Shown one piece after another: positions 1-13,000 of a stretch of DNA of 64,000 nt (position 1 is the stretch's first letter; each line of letters opens with the position of its first letter). Source of the stretch: Rugalucina vietnamica (taxonomy: Eukaryota > Mollusca > Bivalvia > Lucinida > Lucinidae); contig OZ024874.1 of assembly GCA_964017185.1 (NCBI GenBank), positions 49,628,856 to 49,692,855 on the forward strand, written 5' to 3'. Position numbers and translations under genes: made by a program. The notes beneath the pieces are model-generated. The model searched no databases. It had not been told where the DNA came from and saw only the letters and a list, made by a program, of their open reading frames with translations.

Positions 1-133
1 GTAGAAGAGATATTGCACTATTCCAGTAGCAAAAACAAAGGCGCAGATCAGCTGTGCAGTAGTAACTGCACAGCTGATCAGCGCCTTTGTTTTCGCATAG
101 GCAAAAATCCGTTTTTCTCATGATGCGGTCCAT
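1..133. repeat. Partial copy of GAGCCGC-ended palindromic MITE
   Basis: The middle and right end of a palindromic repeat that recurs about 16 times in the window. The diagnostic core is an inverted repeat around CTGATCAGC flanked by AACAAAGGCGC and GCGCCTTTGTT, followed by a right end reading TTTCTCATGATGCGG. The left end lies outside the window or is lost. It is non-coding and lies in the 3' part of the PATL1-like locus. Confidence 0.75.
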
Positions 134-613
134 ATCAAAACCATACCAAAGTCTAGGGTACATGTACATGAATCTCTAGGACCTGAAAGTCAACATAATA
201 CTAGGCAATTTTAAACATACTGGTTTCAGTGGTGCTGATAAGTTTACATTCTCTGAAAGTGACTCTGTAACATCTTTGTTTGCACAGAGCCAACATTACT
301 GGGAAGTTAAACAGAACTATGGGTATGGGGAGTAGACAATGCCTTGATCTGAACTCGACATACATAGAATTTAGACCTACTAGGTCACCTTGGTTTAGAG
401 TCATACACTTTCACCTCTGGGCCACCAAATTCCAAATGAAGTTAAAGATAAATAGCAAATGCCAAGGAAAATAAGTGAGGATTCTTCCTGCTGTATGTCC
501 TCAGCAAACATGACTATGGTTGCTAGGTTACAGGTGTCCATCACATCACTGACATTGGTTGCTAAGTAGCAGGATCATGGTTGCTAGGTTACTGTAGACT
601 ATCACCATCTTAC

Positions 614-724
614 CTTGTTTTGTATTGCTTTGGCAACAGGTTTTGACTGAGAATGAGGTTCCTCCTGCTGCATGTCTTCAGCAAACATGACAACAGTTGA
701 TAGGTTACATGTATCTATCACTAT
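614..724 (-). CDS. Candidate duplicated exon 17 copy (third)
   Basis: A 111-nt segment with an AG acceptor on its right and GT donor on its left (minus strand), phase 0 at both ends, encoding 37 residues that begin IVIDTCNLSTVV and end in AIQNK. It is a diverged partial duplicate of the exon at 932-1072 and lacks that exon's first residues. It could be an alternative exon, an added internal repeat or an unspliced relic. Sequence alone cannot decide. Confidence 0.35.
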
Positions 725-772
725 CTCACATCACAACAGTTACTAGGTTACTGTTGCCATGTTACAACTTAC

Positions 773-883
773 CTTGTTTTGTATGACTATGATAACAGGT
801 TTTGACTTGGACTGAGATTCCTCCTGCTGTATGTCTTCAGCAAACATGACAACAGTTGCTATATTACAGTTATCTATCACTAG
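773..883 (-). CDS. Candidate duplicated exon 17 copy (second)
   Basis: A 111-nt, phase 0-0 open segment with a GTCAG acceptor and a GTAAG donor on the minus strand, encoding 37 residues from LVIDNCNIATVV to VIQNK. It is very similar to the 3' two thirds of the complete exon at 932-1072. Because both splice sites and the frame survive, inclusion would add a repeated block to the protein without a frameshift. Whether it is used is unknown. Confidence 0.4.
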
Positions 884-931
884 CTGACATCACAACAGTT
901 GCTAGGTTACTGTCGCCATGTTACAACATAC

Positions 932-1072
932 CTTGTTTTGTATTGCTATGGCAACAGGTTTTGACTTTGACTGAGATTCCTCCTGCTGTATGTCTTCAGC
1001 AAACATGACAACAGTTGCTAGGTTACAGGTATCTATCACTCTTGCACAGGGATCATAAACATTCATTAAATC
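932..1072 (-). CDS. PATL1: PATL1 exon 17 (47 codons)
   Basis: Phase 0-0, 141 nt, acceptor TTTCCAG, donor GTATGT. It encodes DLMNVYDPCARVID through IAIQNK. The final QNK lines up with the LQNKFG segment of vertebrate PATL1, placing it in the C-terminal helical domain. It is the last complete exon in the window and the parent of the duplicated copies to its left. Confidence 0.8.
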
Positions 1073-4000
1073 CTGGAAATAATGAAAATTGCTTCGCAGG
1101 TGTACAAAAATGAGCCAGTTTTATGTTAAATATTTGTTAAAATTTAAAGATTGTAACTAGGGACTAGGGTAGCATTTTTTTAGAAATACTACAAAATAAA
1201 ATCAAAAATTTATATTCTGTAAGAAGTAACCCAATGACAACACAAATCTCCTAAATATAGCATCAAATAGCTTCTTAATTGATTATATCGTCAAAAAGGT
1301 CAAAAGGTATACTGAAAGTGAATTTTCATGCTTGCTTTTTCATCTTATTTCACATAAATATAGACATGAATAGTAAGAGAAAGCTACCTACATCATTGTC
1401 TGTTTCTTTCTTCATTAGCTGTTGTAAATTCTTACAAATCATGGACACAATACCAACTGCCTGCACCTGTAACAAATGAGCCAACTCGTGGGAAAACCAA
1501 CGATGTGGTTTCCGAAACAGGTCCGACACAAACCGACCTGTACAAGCACAGAAAAGAGCTAGAAGCTTTAGATTTCGGATTTAGGTAGAAGAGGAATTGT
1601 ACTATCCGAGTAGTGAAAACAAAGGCGCTGATCAGCTTCGCGGTTACCGCGAAGCTGATCTGCGTCTTTGTTTTCGCCTATGCAGATTGTTGGTTTTCCC
1701 ATGAGGCGGCTCAAATATGACCCTGGTGAGCTGGGAATCAGTGGTAAAACTGTTTGTGTGCCTAGATGTTTCTGACCAGTTATGGTAAGCTGGTGAATTG
1801 CAGTGCTTGATATAATTTTTTGATAACACATTTATGCTGTAGTTACCAAAGGTTGTTCAAGGTCTGCTATATGGTATTTCCTAATGTCAAGAAATATCGC
1901 CATTACATAACAGAAAACATTGATCAAAGTCGCTATCACAAATATACAAATGTATGGACAGTAATGACTGAACAGTGAAAGATGAACTTTCAGAGCAAAG
2001 TGTTTCGTACGGATTGCTAAGTTTTAAGAGACAAACTGTTTTTAATATTATAACCATTATACATTTGGTACATGCATTTTAAATAATATTTTTTTAAATG
2101 AAACATAAGTCATTTTTTAACATTTTAACTTCTCATTTATAGATTTTGTTTGTATTATTGTTTTATGCATAATGTGTGAAGCACTTTTGAACACATGTAC
2201 ATATGATAAAGGTGCTATATAAATTTGGTATAATAATAATAATAATCACAAATGAAGAGCAGCAATATGAGAAGACATGTTAGAAAAAAAACTTTGGATG
2301 AATATTCTCCATGAATAGATATATAAAATGGTTTAACCCTCAAACAATTTAAATAGTGTCAATACTTTGAATCATTGGAGGCGAAATACAGAGACTCTTC
2401 AAATGTCATTTATTGTCTACGCGCCAGCGCGTAGACTACTCTAAGGTTTGAGATTGACCTACTTACAAGACAACTCATACACCTCTCTACAACTGCAACT
2501 GCACGTTTGAGTCTAGTGGCTTGACCATCGTGTTAGTATGATTCCGGGTCGTTTCGCCAAGGACCGTGTAAACACCCCCAAACACCCATGCAAACCTCCC
2601 TTTGGTTGGTAACATTTGTACCAATGGTGCAGTAGGTACCAAAAAATGGGGCAAATTGTTAAACTCGTGGAACTGGTGGATGATTGCATTCTATCTAAGC
2701 AACAACGGAATGAAATGAACCGACGGTATTGTGACGCTATATGGTCAGGTATGAAAGCTTTGACCGCGCCCCACCTGCCGTGTAGCCAATTACATTCTAT
2801 CCAAGCCACAACGGAATGAAATGAACCGACAGTATCGTGACGGTCGATTGTCAGGTATGAATGCTATTATTTCTGTTCAGTCAAATGCACCACGATGAAA
2901 TGGGAGTACGGTCAGATTCTTTGACATTCTAGTTTATATATGCGAAGCGTAGACCAAGCTTTTTGTTAAAGCTTATTCTTGTATGTTTATCCATTGTTTG
3001 TTCTAATAGATTTGAATACTAACCTTATCCAGCAAGGGCAGTGCTCTAGCTGTTAATTGTCTCCCTTTCCTGATGTCCATATTCTGCATGAAAATCTTGG
3101 AGTTGCCATCACAGAGTAGATAATGAAATAACAGGTCGACAGTCAGTGAGCGATGCTCAAAGAATGGTTGCCTAGAAAAGTAGAAGCATACATAAGGAAA
3201 ACATGTCCCTGCAATGTATACCCCCTTAAACCCCACTTTTATATAGTAAAACTGGGGTACACAGGGGTATACCTATTTTTCTTATTTTTGCTCCAAAACA
3301 TAGATTGTGGGTACTCGTTAGAACCGCCTCAGCGAGGCGGTTCTAACGTGTACCCACAATCTATGTTTTGAGCAAAAATAAGAAAAATATCTATACCCCT
3401 GTTTTAGGCGGTTCTAACGTGTACCCACAATCTATGTTTTGAGCAAAAATAAGAAAAATATCAAAAAATTTCTAGTGAAAATTTTCAATTTTTACAACTT
3501 AGAAAAATTCAGTACATTGCATGGGCATGTTTTCATAATGTAAAATTAGGAAAATAGATGTAATAGCTGATTAACTCACTGTAATTTTTTCAAGTTCTAT
3601 AGTGTAAATTTGTGAAAGATAGTATACACTATTCAAAGCAGACAATAAACTCCCACTTTGCCTGATCTTACCCAGACTTAGCAGACAAATATTGCCCATT
3701 TATTTGAAAATCTTAAAGAGTTCCATCATAAATTACTGGCATCAGCAGGTCTAGTTATTCCTGATTATTTCTCAAAGATACATGTAGTTAGGAACAACAA
3801 CGTAGCAACAGGATTCAAACACTAGACCCTTCAATCCACTGTCTGACACTCTACCACTGGACCGTGGAGCACCAAGAAGGGCAAGATACAGTACTATGAA
3901 CAATTACCTGGATTCCTCAGGAAGAGCTAGTATGTTCTTTTCAATATCATCAACCATCAACAACAGATTATAGCCCTGAAGAGAAAATGGTCAACCCTTT

Positions 4001-7000
4001 AATCAAGCATTTTTATGATATTTTCTGTACCTGGAATTTTTTAGCTATAGACATGCAAAAATTATTTTATTGAAATATCATTAAGAGGTTTTGGTACTAT
4101 TTTTAGTCATATTGGACAGAAGGAATTGCTTTTTGTGTATTAACTATTATTATGGGGAGTTACCGGCCTTCCTCAAAGACACAACGCTGTGCTGGTGGGG
4201 AACAAACCTCTGACCTCTCATCTAGAGTTCCATGTGCTAACCTCCTGTTTGACTGACTTTATACTATATTCAGAAATGCTGTCAAACAGTTTTTACTGCA
4301 AATCATTTTGTTATCATTTTAGCAATTTAAGTTAAAACACACCTTCTCTATGTCCAGCAGTAGCTGTCTTGATTTTCTCAGTGTTTTCCCAACATTAGTT
4401 TTAGTCTTAGCACTGGCTGCTGTCTCAGAGACACTCTTGGCAAGAAGATCTATGATCTGCCGAGGGTTGTGAACACTTGACGTCGTCAGTCGACCAAGGG
4501 AACCTTCAAAATGGGCTGAAACGGAAGATAAAAGTGATTTTAAAAACTAATTCACACGTTTAAAGATTCTATTTTATACTACATGCTTTATACCTGCTCT
4601 TAGCATCTTACTATCTTTCACAAGATATAAAATAAGTATTCTTCTTAGGTGTTGTCTACAGCAGAAAACTTTATGTTTGTTTGTTTGGGAAATACCCTGT
4701 GAAACCACAGAGCCAAGAAGGTGACAGTCAAAACATTGATACATAATGATGCAGGAATAATTTGATTGGTATTTTAATATCATTTTACTAGCATTGTTAG
4801 TGGGATTCCAACATGGAGCCACTTGTTCAAAACTTTGTTGCCTTAACATCATCCTTAAAACCTCTACATGCTAAGTAAATACAGATTACATAAGCAAAGG
4901 ATTCTCACATAATTTCAACAAATAATAGTGTATTTGTAATATTGCCATTTTAACGAATTGTTAACTAACGACATCATTAATTTTGAACAACTCGGCCCTA
5001 GGCAACAAAATTATACAGCCAGTCAGAAGTCAAATCCATTGATATGTCTGAGCTATCCAGTGGTATTGATGGTAAGATTCCAACAAGGCAATGTTGGCTG
5101 ATTTCATGTTAATGTCCAACTCTAACTGGTTCCGAGGTTATAAAACTTTTTTCATGCTCAGCTCAGCTGAGACTAAAATTTATCCTGCTCATAAATTTTA
5201 AAATGCCAACAATTGTTGGCATTTTAACAACTAGTAAATTTTACCCGTCTCGACGTAGCAGTAAGATGATTGCAAAAAATGAACCCCTCGAGCTAATATC
5301 CGAGGCCGCCCTCCACCTTCCCACCAAGTTTGGTGAAGATTGGCCCAAGGACCTGGGAGAAGTAGGGGAACAAACAGAAAAAAAAACAAATTTGACCTTT
5401 GACCTCGATGACCTTGACCTTTAAAAAAATGAACCCCTCAAGCTAATATCCGGGGCCGCCATCCACCTTCCCTCCAATTTTGGTGAAGATCGGCCCAAGG
5501 ACCTGGGAGGAACAGAAAAAACCCCATAAATTTGACCTTTGACCTTTGACCTCGATGACCTTTGACTCAATTGGACCCATAAATCTTAATCAGGGATCAA
5601 CCTGTATACACTCACCAAGTTTCATGCCAATTCGACCAAGGACTGCCGAGATACAGAAATTTGACCTTTGACCTCAATGACCTTGACCTTTAAAAATGAA
5701 CCCCTTGAGCCAATATCCGGGGCGGCCCTCAACCTTCCCACCAAGTTTGGTGAAGATCGGCCCAATGACCTGGGAGGAACAAACAGAAAAAAACAACATA
5801 AGTTTGACCTTTGACCTTGATGACCTTTGACCCTATTGGACCCATAAATCTTAATCAGGGATTAACCTGTAAACACTCACCAAGTTTCATGCAAATCGGA
5901 CCAAGGACTGCCGAGATACAGAAACTTGACCTTTGACCCCGATAACAGAAAAAAACATAAATTTGACCTTTGACCTCGATGACCATTGACCCAATTGGAC
6001 CCATAAATCTTAATCAGGGATCAACCTGTATACACTCACCAAGTTTCATGCAAATCGGACCAAGGATTGCCGAGATACAGAAATTTGACCTTTGACCTCG
6101 ATGACCTTGACCTTTAAAAAATGAACCCCTCGAGGTAATATCCGGGGCCGCCCTCCACCTTCCCACCAAGTTTGGTGAAGATCGGCCCAAGGACCTTGGA
6201 GAAGTAGAGGAACAAACAGAAAAAAAAACCCATAAATTTGACCTTTGACCTCGATGACCTTGACCTTTCAAAAAATGAACCCCTCAAGCTAATATCCGGG
6301 GTCGCCCTCCACCTTCCCTCCAAGTTTGGTGAAGATCGGCCCAAGGACCTGGGAGGAGTAGGGGAACAAACAAACAAACAAACAGACAAACGTTGCTCAA
6401 ATTATAGTATGATTATTATCAGGATAAATTGCAGGATAAGTTGATCTACACCTGAAATTAAAATCTATTTAGTCTAGTTCAGTAATTATAAGCACTCAAA
6501 ATTTTAAGCTCAGCTGAGACAGAGGCTTGGTACAGAGGCTTGTTGAGTTTTCTTGTGATGAGTTACATGAGAAACAGCAGTAAGTACCTGGTTTATATGA
6601 CTTATTCTCCACTTTGGCCAGGGCTGGTATCACAAGTTGCTGTTCGGTCTCTTCCTCTCCATCCTTCTTCTTCTCTTTGGCCTTCTTCTTCATACAGTAG
6701 GTCTGCCAAAACAATTACCAGGTATCTATTACCCTATTTATTCTAATTAGGGCACAGTGCACTTAAATTTTCAAAATAACAAAGTTGAGGTAACAACACA
6801 CTACAAACCAAAACTAGAGGACCATTGGTCCTGTAGCTCACCTGAGAGATTATCACATTGTAAGCTCATGAGATTTAAATTAATTGAGAATCGACCAATG
6901 AAAGTCTATGCATGGACACTACTGACCCCCGGGGCATGGCCAAATTTGACCCAGGGGCATGACTGGCACAATTTATAATGGGGACTACCAAACATTGCTA

Positions 7001-10000
7001 CATACAAAATATAGAAGCTCTGGGCCTTTTGGTTTCAGAGAAGAAGATTTTTTTAGTTTTTCCCATTGTAAGTCTATGGAGACTATCTACCCCCGGGGTG
7101 TGGCCAAATTTGACCCCAGGGGCATGGCTGGCACAATTTATGTAGAGGACCATTAGCCATTGCCACATACAAAATATCAAAGCTGTGTGCCCTGTGGTTT
7201 CAGAGAAGAAGAGTTTTGAATTTTTTTCCCATAGCAAGTCTATTGAGACTATCAACCTCTGGGGCCTGGCCAAATTTGACCCCAGGGGCATGAATGGCAC
7301 AATTTATGTGGAGGACCATTAGCCATTGCTACATACCAAATAACAAAGCTGTGGGCCAAGTGGTTTCAGAGAAGAAGATTTCTTTAGTTTTTCCTATTGT
7401 AGGTCTATGGAGACTATCGACCCCCGAGGCGTGGCCAATTTTGACCCCGGGGACATGATTGGCACAATTTATGTAGAGGACCATTAGCCATTGCCACATA
7501 CAAAATATCAAAGCTGTGGGCCCTGTGGTTTCAGAGAAGAAGATTTTTAAATTTTTTTCCCATAGTAAGTCTATGGAGACTATCAACCCCTGGGGCGTGG
7601 CCAAATTTAACCCCAGGGGCATGAATGGCACAATTTATGTAGAGGACCATTAGCCATTGCTACATACCAAATATCAACGCTGTGGGCCTAGTGGTTTCAG
7701 AGAAGAAGATTTTTTTAGTTTTTCCAATTGTAAGTCTATGGAAACTATCCACCCCCGGGGCGTGGCCAAATTTGACCCCAGGGGCATAGCTGGCACAATT
7801 TATGTAGAGGACCATTAGCCATTGCCACATACCAAATATATCAAAGCTGTGGGCCCTGTGGTTTCAGAGAAGAAGATTTTTAAATTTTTTTCCCATAGTA
7901 AGTCTATGGAGACTATCGACCCCCCGGTGCCTGGCCAAATTTGACCCCAGGGGCACGAATGGCACAATTTATGTAGAGGACCATTAGCCATTGCTACATA
8001 CCAAATATCAAAGCTGTGGGCCTAGTGGTTTCAGAGAAGAAGATTTTTTTACTTTTTCCCATTGTAAGTCTATGGGACCTATCTGTTGCCATGGAAACCA
8101 CAATTTAGATACAATCTGCTCCAAAACCTAATGCCATCAATCCCCCAACCCAATTATGGTTCACATTAAATTTGATCAAGATCGGCCTACTAGCTTCAGA
8201 AATATTCTTCTTTGAAATTGTGGACGGACGACGGACGAAGGACGACAGACGACGGACGGACGACGACGGATGCCTGCCTATCCTATAAGCTCACCTGTGA
8301 GCCTTCGGCTCAGGTGAGCTAACAACACATAAACTGCTGAAATAATCAGGTCAAACATATCAATGATAATGTCAATTAAGTGTTCCAATGTTGAACATAG
8401 TGTTTGATCATTAAAGGTAGTTTTTATGTGCTTAATACAGTATAATGTGTAAAACTGCTGTAATACACCAATATGCAAGTTGAGCAACATGCCCTTATGC
8501 ATGTTTTTTCGAAAACGACAAGGATGTGTGCTTATTGGAGCACGTGCACTAATTAGAATAAATACAATACTTTGATTCGTTCTTAAAGATTCTGGTCAAC
8601 AATATTTCAGTCATGTCAGAGCCAACACTTCTTGGTAAGCACTACATAAACTGGCCTGTATTTTGACAGAAGAATGACAGAGGCTTGAAATATCGGATTT
8701 AGGAAAAAGAAGAGTTGTACTGTGTAGCGAAAACAAAGGCGCTGATCAGCTGTGCAGTAGCTGCACAGCTGATCTGCACCTTTGTTATCGCATATGCGAA
8801 AATCGGATTTTCTCATGACATGGCTAGTATCATGACAGTAAAGGTGTCTTGCTTGAGGACAAAACATGGCAGAGGGAGGTACTCTGCTCTATAAAGTATT
8901 CACAGGACCAATGTGCTTATGATTATCAGGTGCTTATTTTATTTTTGAAAATACACATAGTGTAAGAGAGTTGCTTTATATTTTTTCCAAGTCCACTCAC
9001 TCCTGTTTAGAAGTGAATCATGACTATTAATACATTGCCATCCATTTAGATTAAAATGTATAAATGAAAATAAAGTGTGAATAATTTATTTATTTTTTTA
9101 ATTTTAGCTTCCACATGAGAAAACCAACAATTCGGTTTCTGACCAGGTCTGACACACACAGGCCTGTACAATCAAAGAAGCAGGCTAGAAGCTTGGAAAT
9201 TTGCATTAAAGAAGATAAGAGATTATTCCATCCTTGTAGCGAAAACAAAGGTGCTGATCAGCTTTGCAGTAACTGCATCTTTGTTTTCGCCTATACATTT
9301 TGTTGGTTTTCTTATTTTTCTCTTTGGAAACAAATGACCTCTCAATTTGAATTCTAACACACTAGGTCACCACGCTGACTCCCCTCGAGTTTACTAATGT
9401 TACACGTACAGTATAATAATAATCATGGAGGTATGGGTTGTCCGTTTGTAGCTGCATAAGTTGTATTTTCACAATCCAGTCCTTCTCTTTCTGCGTCATA
9501 ATGCCTTTAAAGTCATCCTCAGATTTACTGGGTCGTCTTTGGGAGGGGGTCAGCCCTTCACGCTCCTCACGCCGTATGTTGTAGGGGTAACGATGATACC
9601 TGGAAACAGTATTTTCAAGATCCTCTAATCAAGGTGTTTTTTAAGAATCATAAGAACATTGTGTTTGTTTCAGGTTACCTGACCATATCTAAGTTTTAGC
9701 CCTCGCACCCAAACTTTTTAGGGAGTTTAAGAGGATTTCCAAGAGATTTTCCCTGTCAGCGATTTGGTTTTCCTATCTCCTCCATGTAAAAAAGTTCATC
9801 AAAATAAAAGTGTTCCTACATACCGAACCTTTTTCAAATTTCATGTAACCGGAAACACACACATTACTTTTAGGCCATATTTCTACATGCATATTTCAGC
9901 TTTAATGAGAGTTCTTATTTTGCATATGCCTTATCTACAATCACTTTACTATTTAAATTCAAAATTTCAATGGTCATTGTGTGATATGACAATATTTGTC

Positions 10001-13000
10001 AATATTGCCTATTTTGTTTGCTTGATCTAATTCTTAACATCCCACACAATAATGTTTCAGTCATGCTGGGATGGAGCCAATGCTTCCTGGGTATTTAACC
10101 AGTAAATGGTTATCCAAGGAAACAGCCAGCCAGCTAAGAATCTCTCGATTCCAAGTGTGCACACTACTACTAGGTCAATGTTCTCCAGTCTGTGAGAATT
10201 ACCTGTGTTCTCTGTTATATTCATTCCTCTCTCTATTGTTGTTGTTGTTGTTGTTGGTGTTGTTCTCATTTCTAGCCATATTCCTGTCTCTGTTGTTATG
10301 GAAATTGGTGTGTTGCTGGGGAGACCTTCAATAATATTCATGTTTGAGTATAACAATTCAGGAAAGCCAACAATTTTTTAACTTCTCTAATACAACTAAA
10401 AGCGAATGTATTTATGTTTTGAATATAGGTTCTGTATTACTAGTCTGAAAATTGATTAGTGACTCTCAAGAACTGAATGCTACCCATATGACCAGAAACT
10501 CACTCGATTCTTTGTGTGTGCTGCAGGTAGCAGGGTGTACCTTTTCTAGACTATTGGACATTTGAAGGGAAATAAACTAGAAACCTTATGGTAATCTTTA
10601 TCTTTAAACTGTCTGATGATAATCATGGCCTTCCAAGAAGCCAGTCTACACAAACTTTTTTTTTTCTTTTTCATAAATGAATTCTCTAGTTTAACCTTGT
10701 ATATTTAATTCACACTTCACTGGAAGTGGTGTCCCTGAGCCAATTATAATCAAAGATGTGTCAAAATTATTTTGACACATTATTGACAACAAAGAAAGGA
10801 TTAAGGAAGTCCACCACGCAGTTATCACACTGTAACTAGAGCTGCACTTTTATTTACTCCAGCCTCAAACTTAAAAACTCTGTAACTTTCTTATTTTTTG
10901 TCCAATTTTTATGATCTTTTTACCAAAATAAAGGGCAGGGTGCAAACTTTAGGAAAAAGGGCATAACAGGGCGCTGAAGAAGGGCAACAGGGCGATGCGC
11001 CCTGCTAAATTGTTCTAGCTGAAGCACTGATCTGAGTAGCAAAAACAAAGGCGCTGATGTGCTGTGCAGTAACTGCACAGCTGATCTGCGGCTTTGTTTT
11101 TTTTTGCATGGGCAAAAATCCGGTTTTCTCATGATGCTGCTCATATAATACAGATCATGATCAGACCACTCAAGAAGTGTGTTCTCCATGCACACTTTAC
11201 TTGCAAGTCCTTCCAAAGATTTGCATTAACCCTTCTATGACGAGTGGATTCACCCAGTGTTATCACTTTGACTTTTAGAGGTTTCAGGTGCCATTTTATA
11301 ATTTTACTCCATTTTTTGAAGAAATTCCTCCCAGCAAACAGAATAGCCCCAGATGAGACACCGCATTCTGCGGCATCGCATCTGGGTCTATTCTGGTTGC
11401 CCCACAAAAAGGACGCTAGGCTTAAACGAGTTAAATTGTAATCACTACTCACTGAAATCTGTTATTTCTTTCATGGTGAGCATTTCTAGCATAGCTGGGG
11501 TCACTGAAAGCACCAGGTGGAGGCATTCTGAAACATAGAACAGTACCATAAAATCAGGAAAATATATCCTTGAAATGTGTACCCCATTTAATCCAACTTT
11601 TATACAGCAGAACTGGGGTATGCAGAGGTATACCTATTTTTCTTACTTTGTTTCAAAATATAGATTGTGGGTAGTCTTTAGAACCGCTTTGGCGAGGCAG
11701 TAGTAACATGTACCCAAAATCTATGTTATGAGCAAAAATATTAATAAGAGCTGTCGCAGGACAGCGTGCTCGACTGCTTCTGACCTTTGTCAAACATAAG
11801 GCCAAACCCGACCAGTAACCCAAAGCATTATGCTCATACATCTTTTTGCCTTGATGCAATAAGGCAAAATCACTGAACCATGAAAGTTAACTATAACTAT
11901 CTAAGATTTTAAGGTCTCACTCATATTGTGAAAGAAGTGTGTTCATATACCAACTGAGTGCCAAGACACAAGGCAAAATCACTGAACCGTGAAAAAAAGG
12001 TCTCACTGACCTATAAGTATTGCAGGGTCAAAGGTCTAGTGATACTTACTCATAATGTAAAAGAAAAATGATCATATACCCATTCAGTGTTGAGATATAA
12101 AGCAAAATCACTGAACCATGAAATTAGGTCATAGTGACCTATAAGTATGTTTGGGTTAAAGGTGTGGTCATACTCATTCATAATCAGAAAGAAGTATGAA
12201 AAAATACCAACTGAGTGTCGAGATATAAGGCAAAATCACTGAACCATGAAATTAGGTCACCGTGACCAAGGAATACTTTACGGTCAAAGGTCTTGTCATA
12301 CTCATACATATCGTGAAAGAAGTATGTTCATATACCAATTGAGTGCTGAGATATAAAGGAAAATCACTGAACCTTGAAATTAGGTCATACTGACCTAGGA
12401 CTACTTTAGGGTAAAAGGTCTTTGTCATACGCAAACATAGTATGAAAGAAGTTTGTTCATAAACCACTTGAGTGCCGAGATATAAGGCAAAGTCACTGAA
12501 CAGTGAAATTAGGTCACAAGACCTATAAGTATATTGGGGTCAAAGGTCTGGTCATACTCACTCATAATCTGAAAAAAGTATGAAAATATACTAATTGATT
12601 GTCAAGATATAAGGCAAAATCACTGAACCGTGAAATTAGGTCACAGTGACCTAGGACTACTTCAGGGTCAAAGGTCTTGTCATACGCAAACATACTTTGA
12701 AAGAAGTTTGTTCATAAACCATTTGAGTACCGAGATATAAGGCAAAAATCACTGAACCGTGAAATTAGGTCACAGTGGCCTATAAGTATATTGGGGTCAA
12801 AGGTCTGGTCATACTCACTCATAATCTGAAAAAAGTCTGAAAATATACTAATCGAGTGTCAAGATATAAGGCAAAATCACTGAACCGTGAAATTAGGTCA
12901 CAGTGACCTAGGACTACTTCAGGGTCAAAGGTCTTGTCATATGCAAACATACTTTGAAAGAAGTTTGTTCATAAACCATTTGAGTACCGAGATATAAGGC

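Larger units (their letters stand above)
477..1072 (-). repeat. Tandem array of a PATL1 exon (four copies)
   Basis: Four head-to-tail copies, period about 160-175 bp, of the segment containing coding exon 17. Each contains the translated core VVMFAEDIQQEE or a close variant (VVMFAEDMQQEE, IVMFAEDIQQEE). The copy at 932-1072 is complete. Those at 773-883 and 614-724 keep an open phase-0 reading frame of 37 codons with AG and GT borders but lack the first exon residues. The copy near 477-560 has lost its donor site. The array arose by local duplication including intron sequence. Confidence 0.8.

Noticed and set aside
6014-6389. Overlapping ORFs with PRSLGRSSPNL repeats.
   Set aside because: Translation of the tandem array at 5245-6400.
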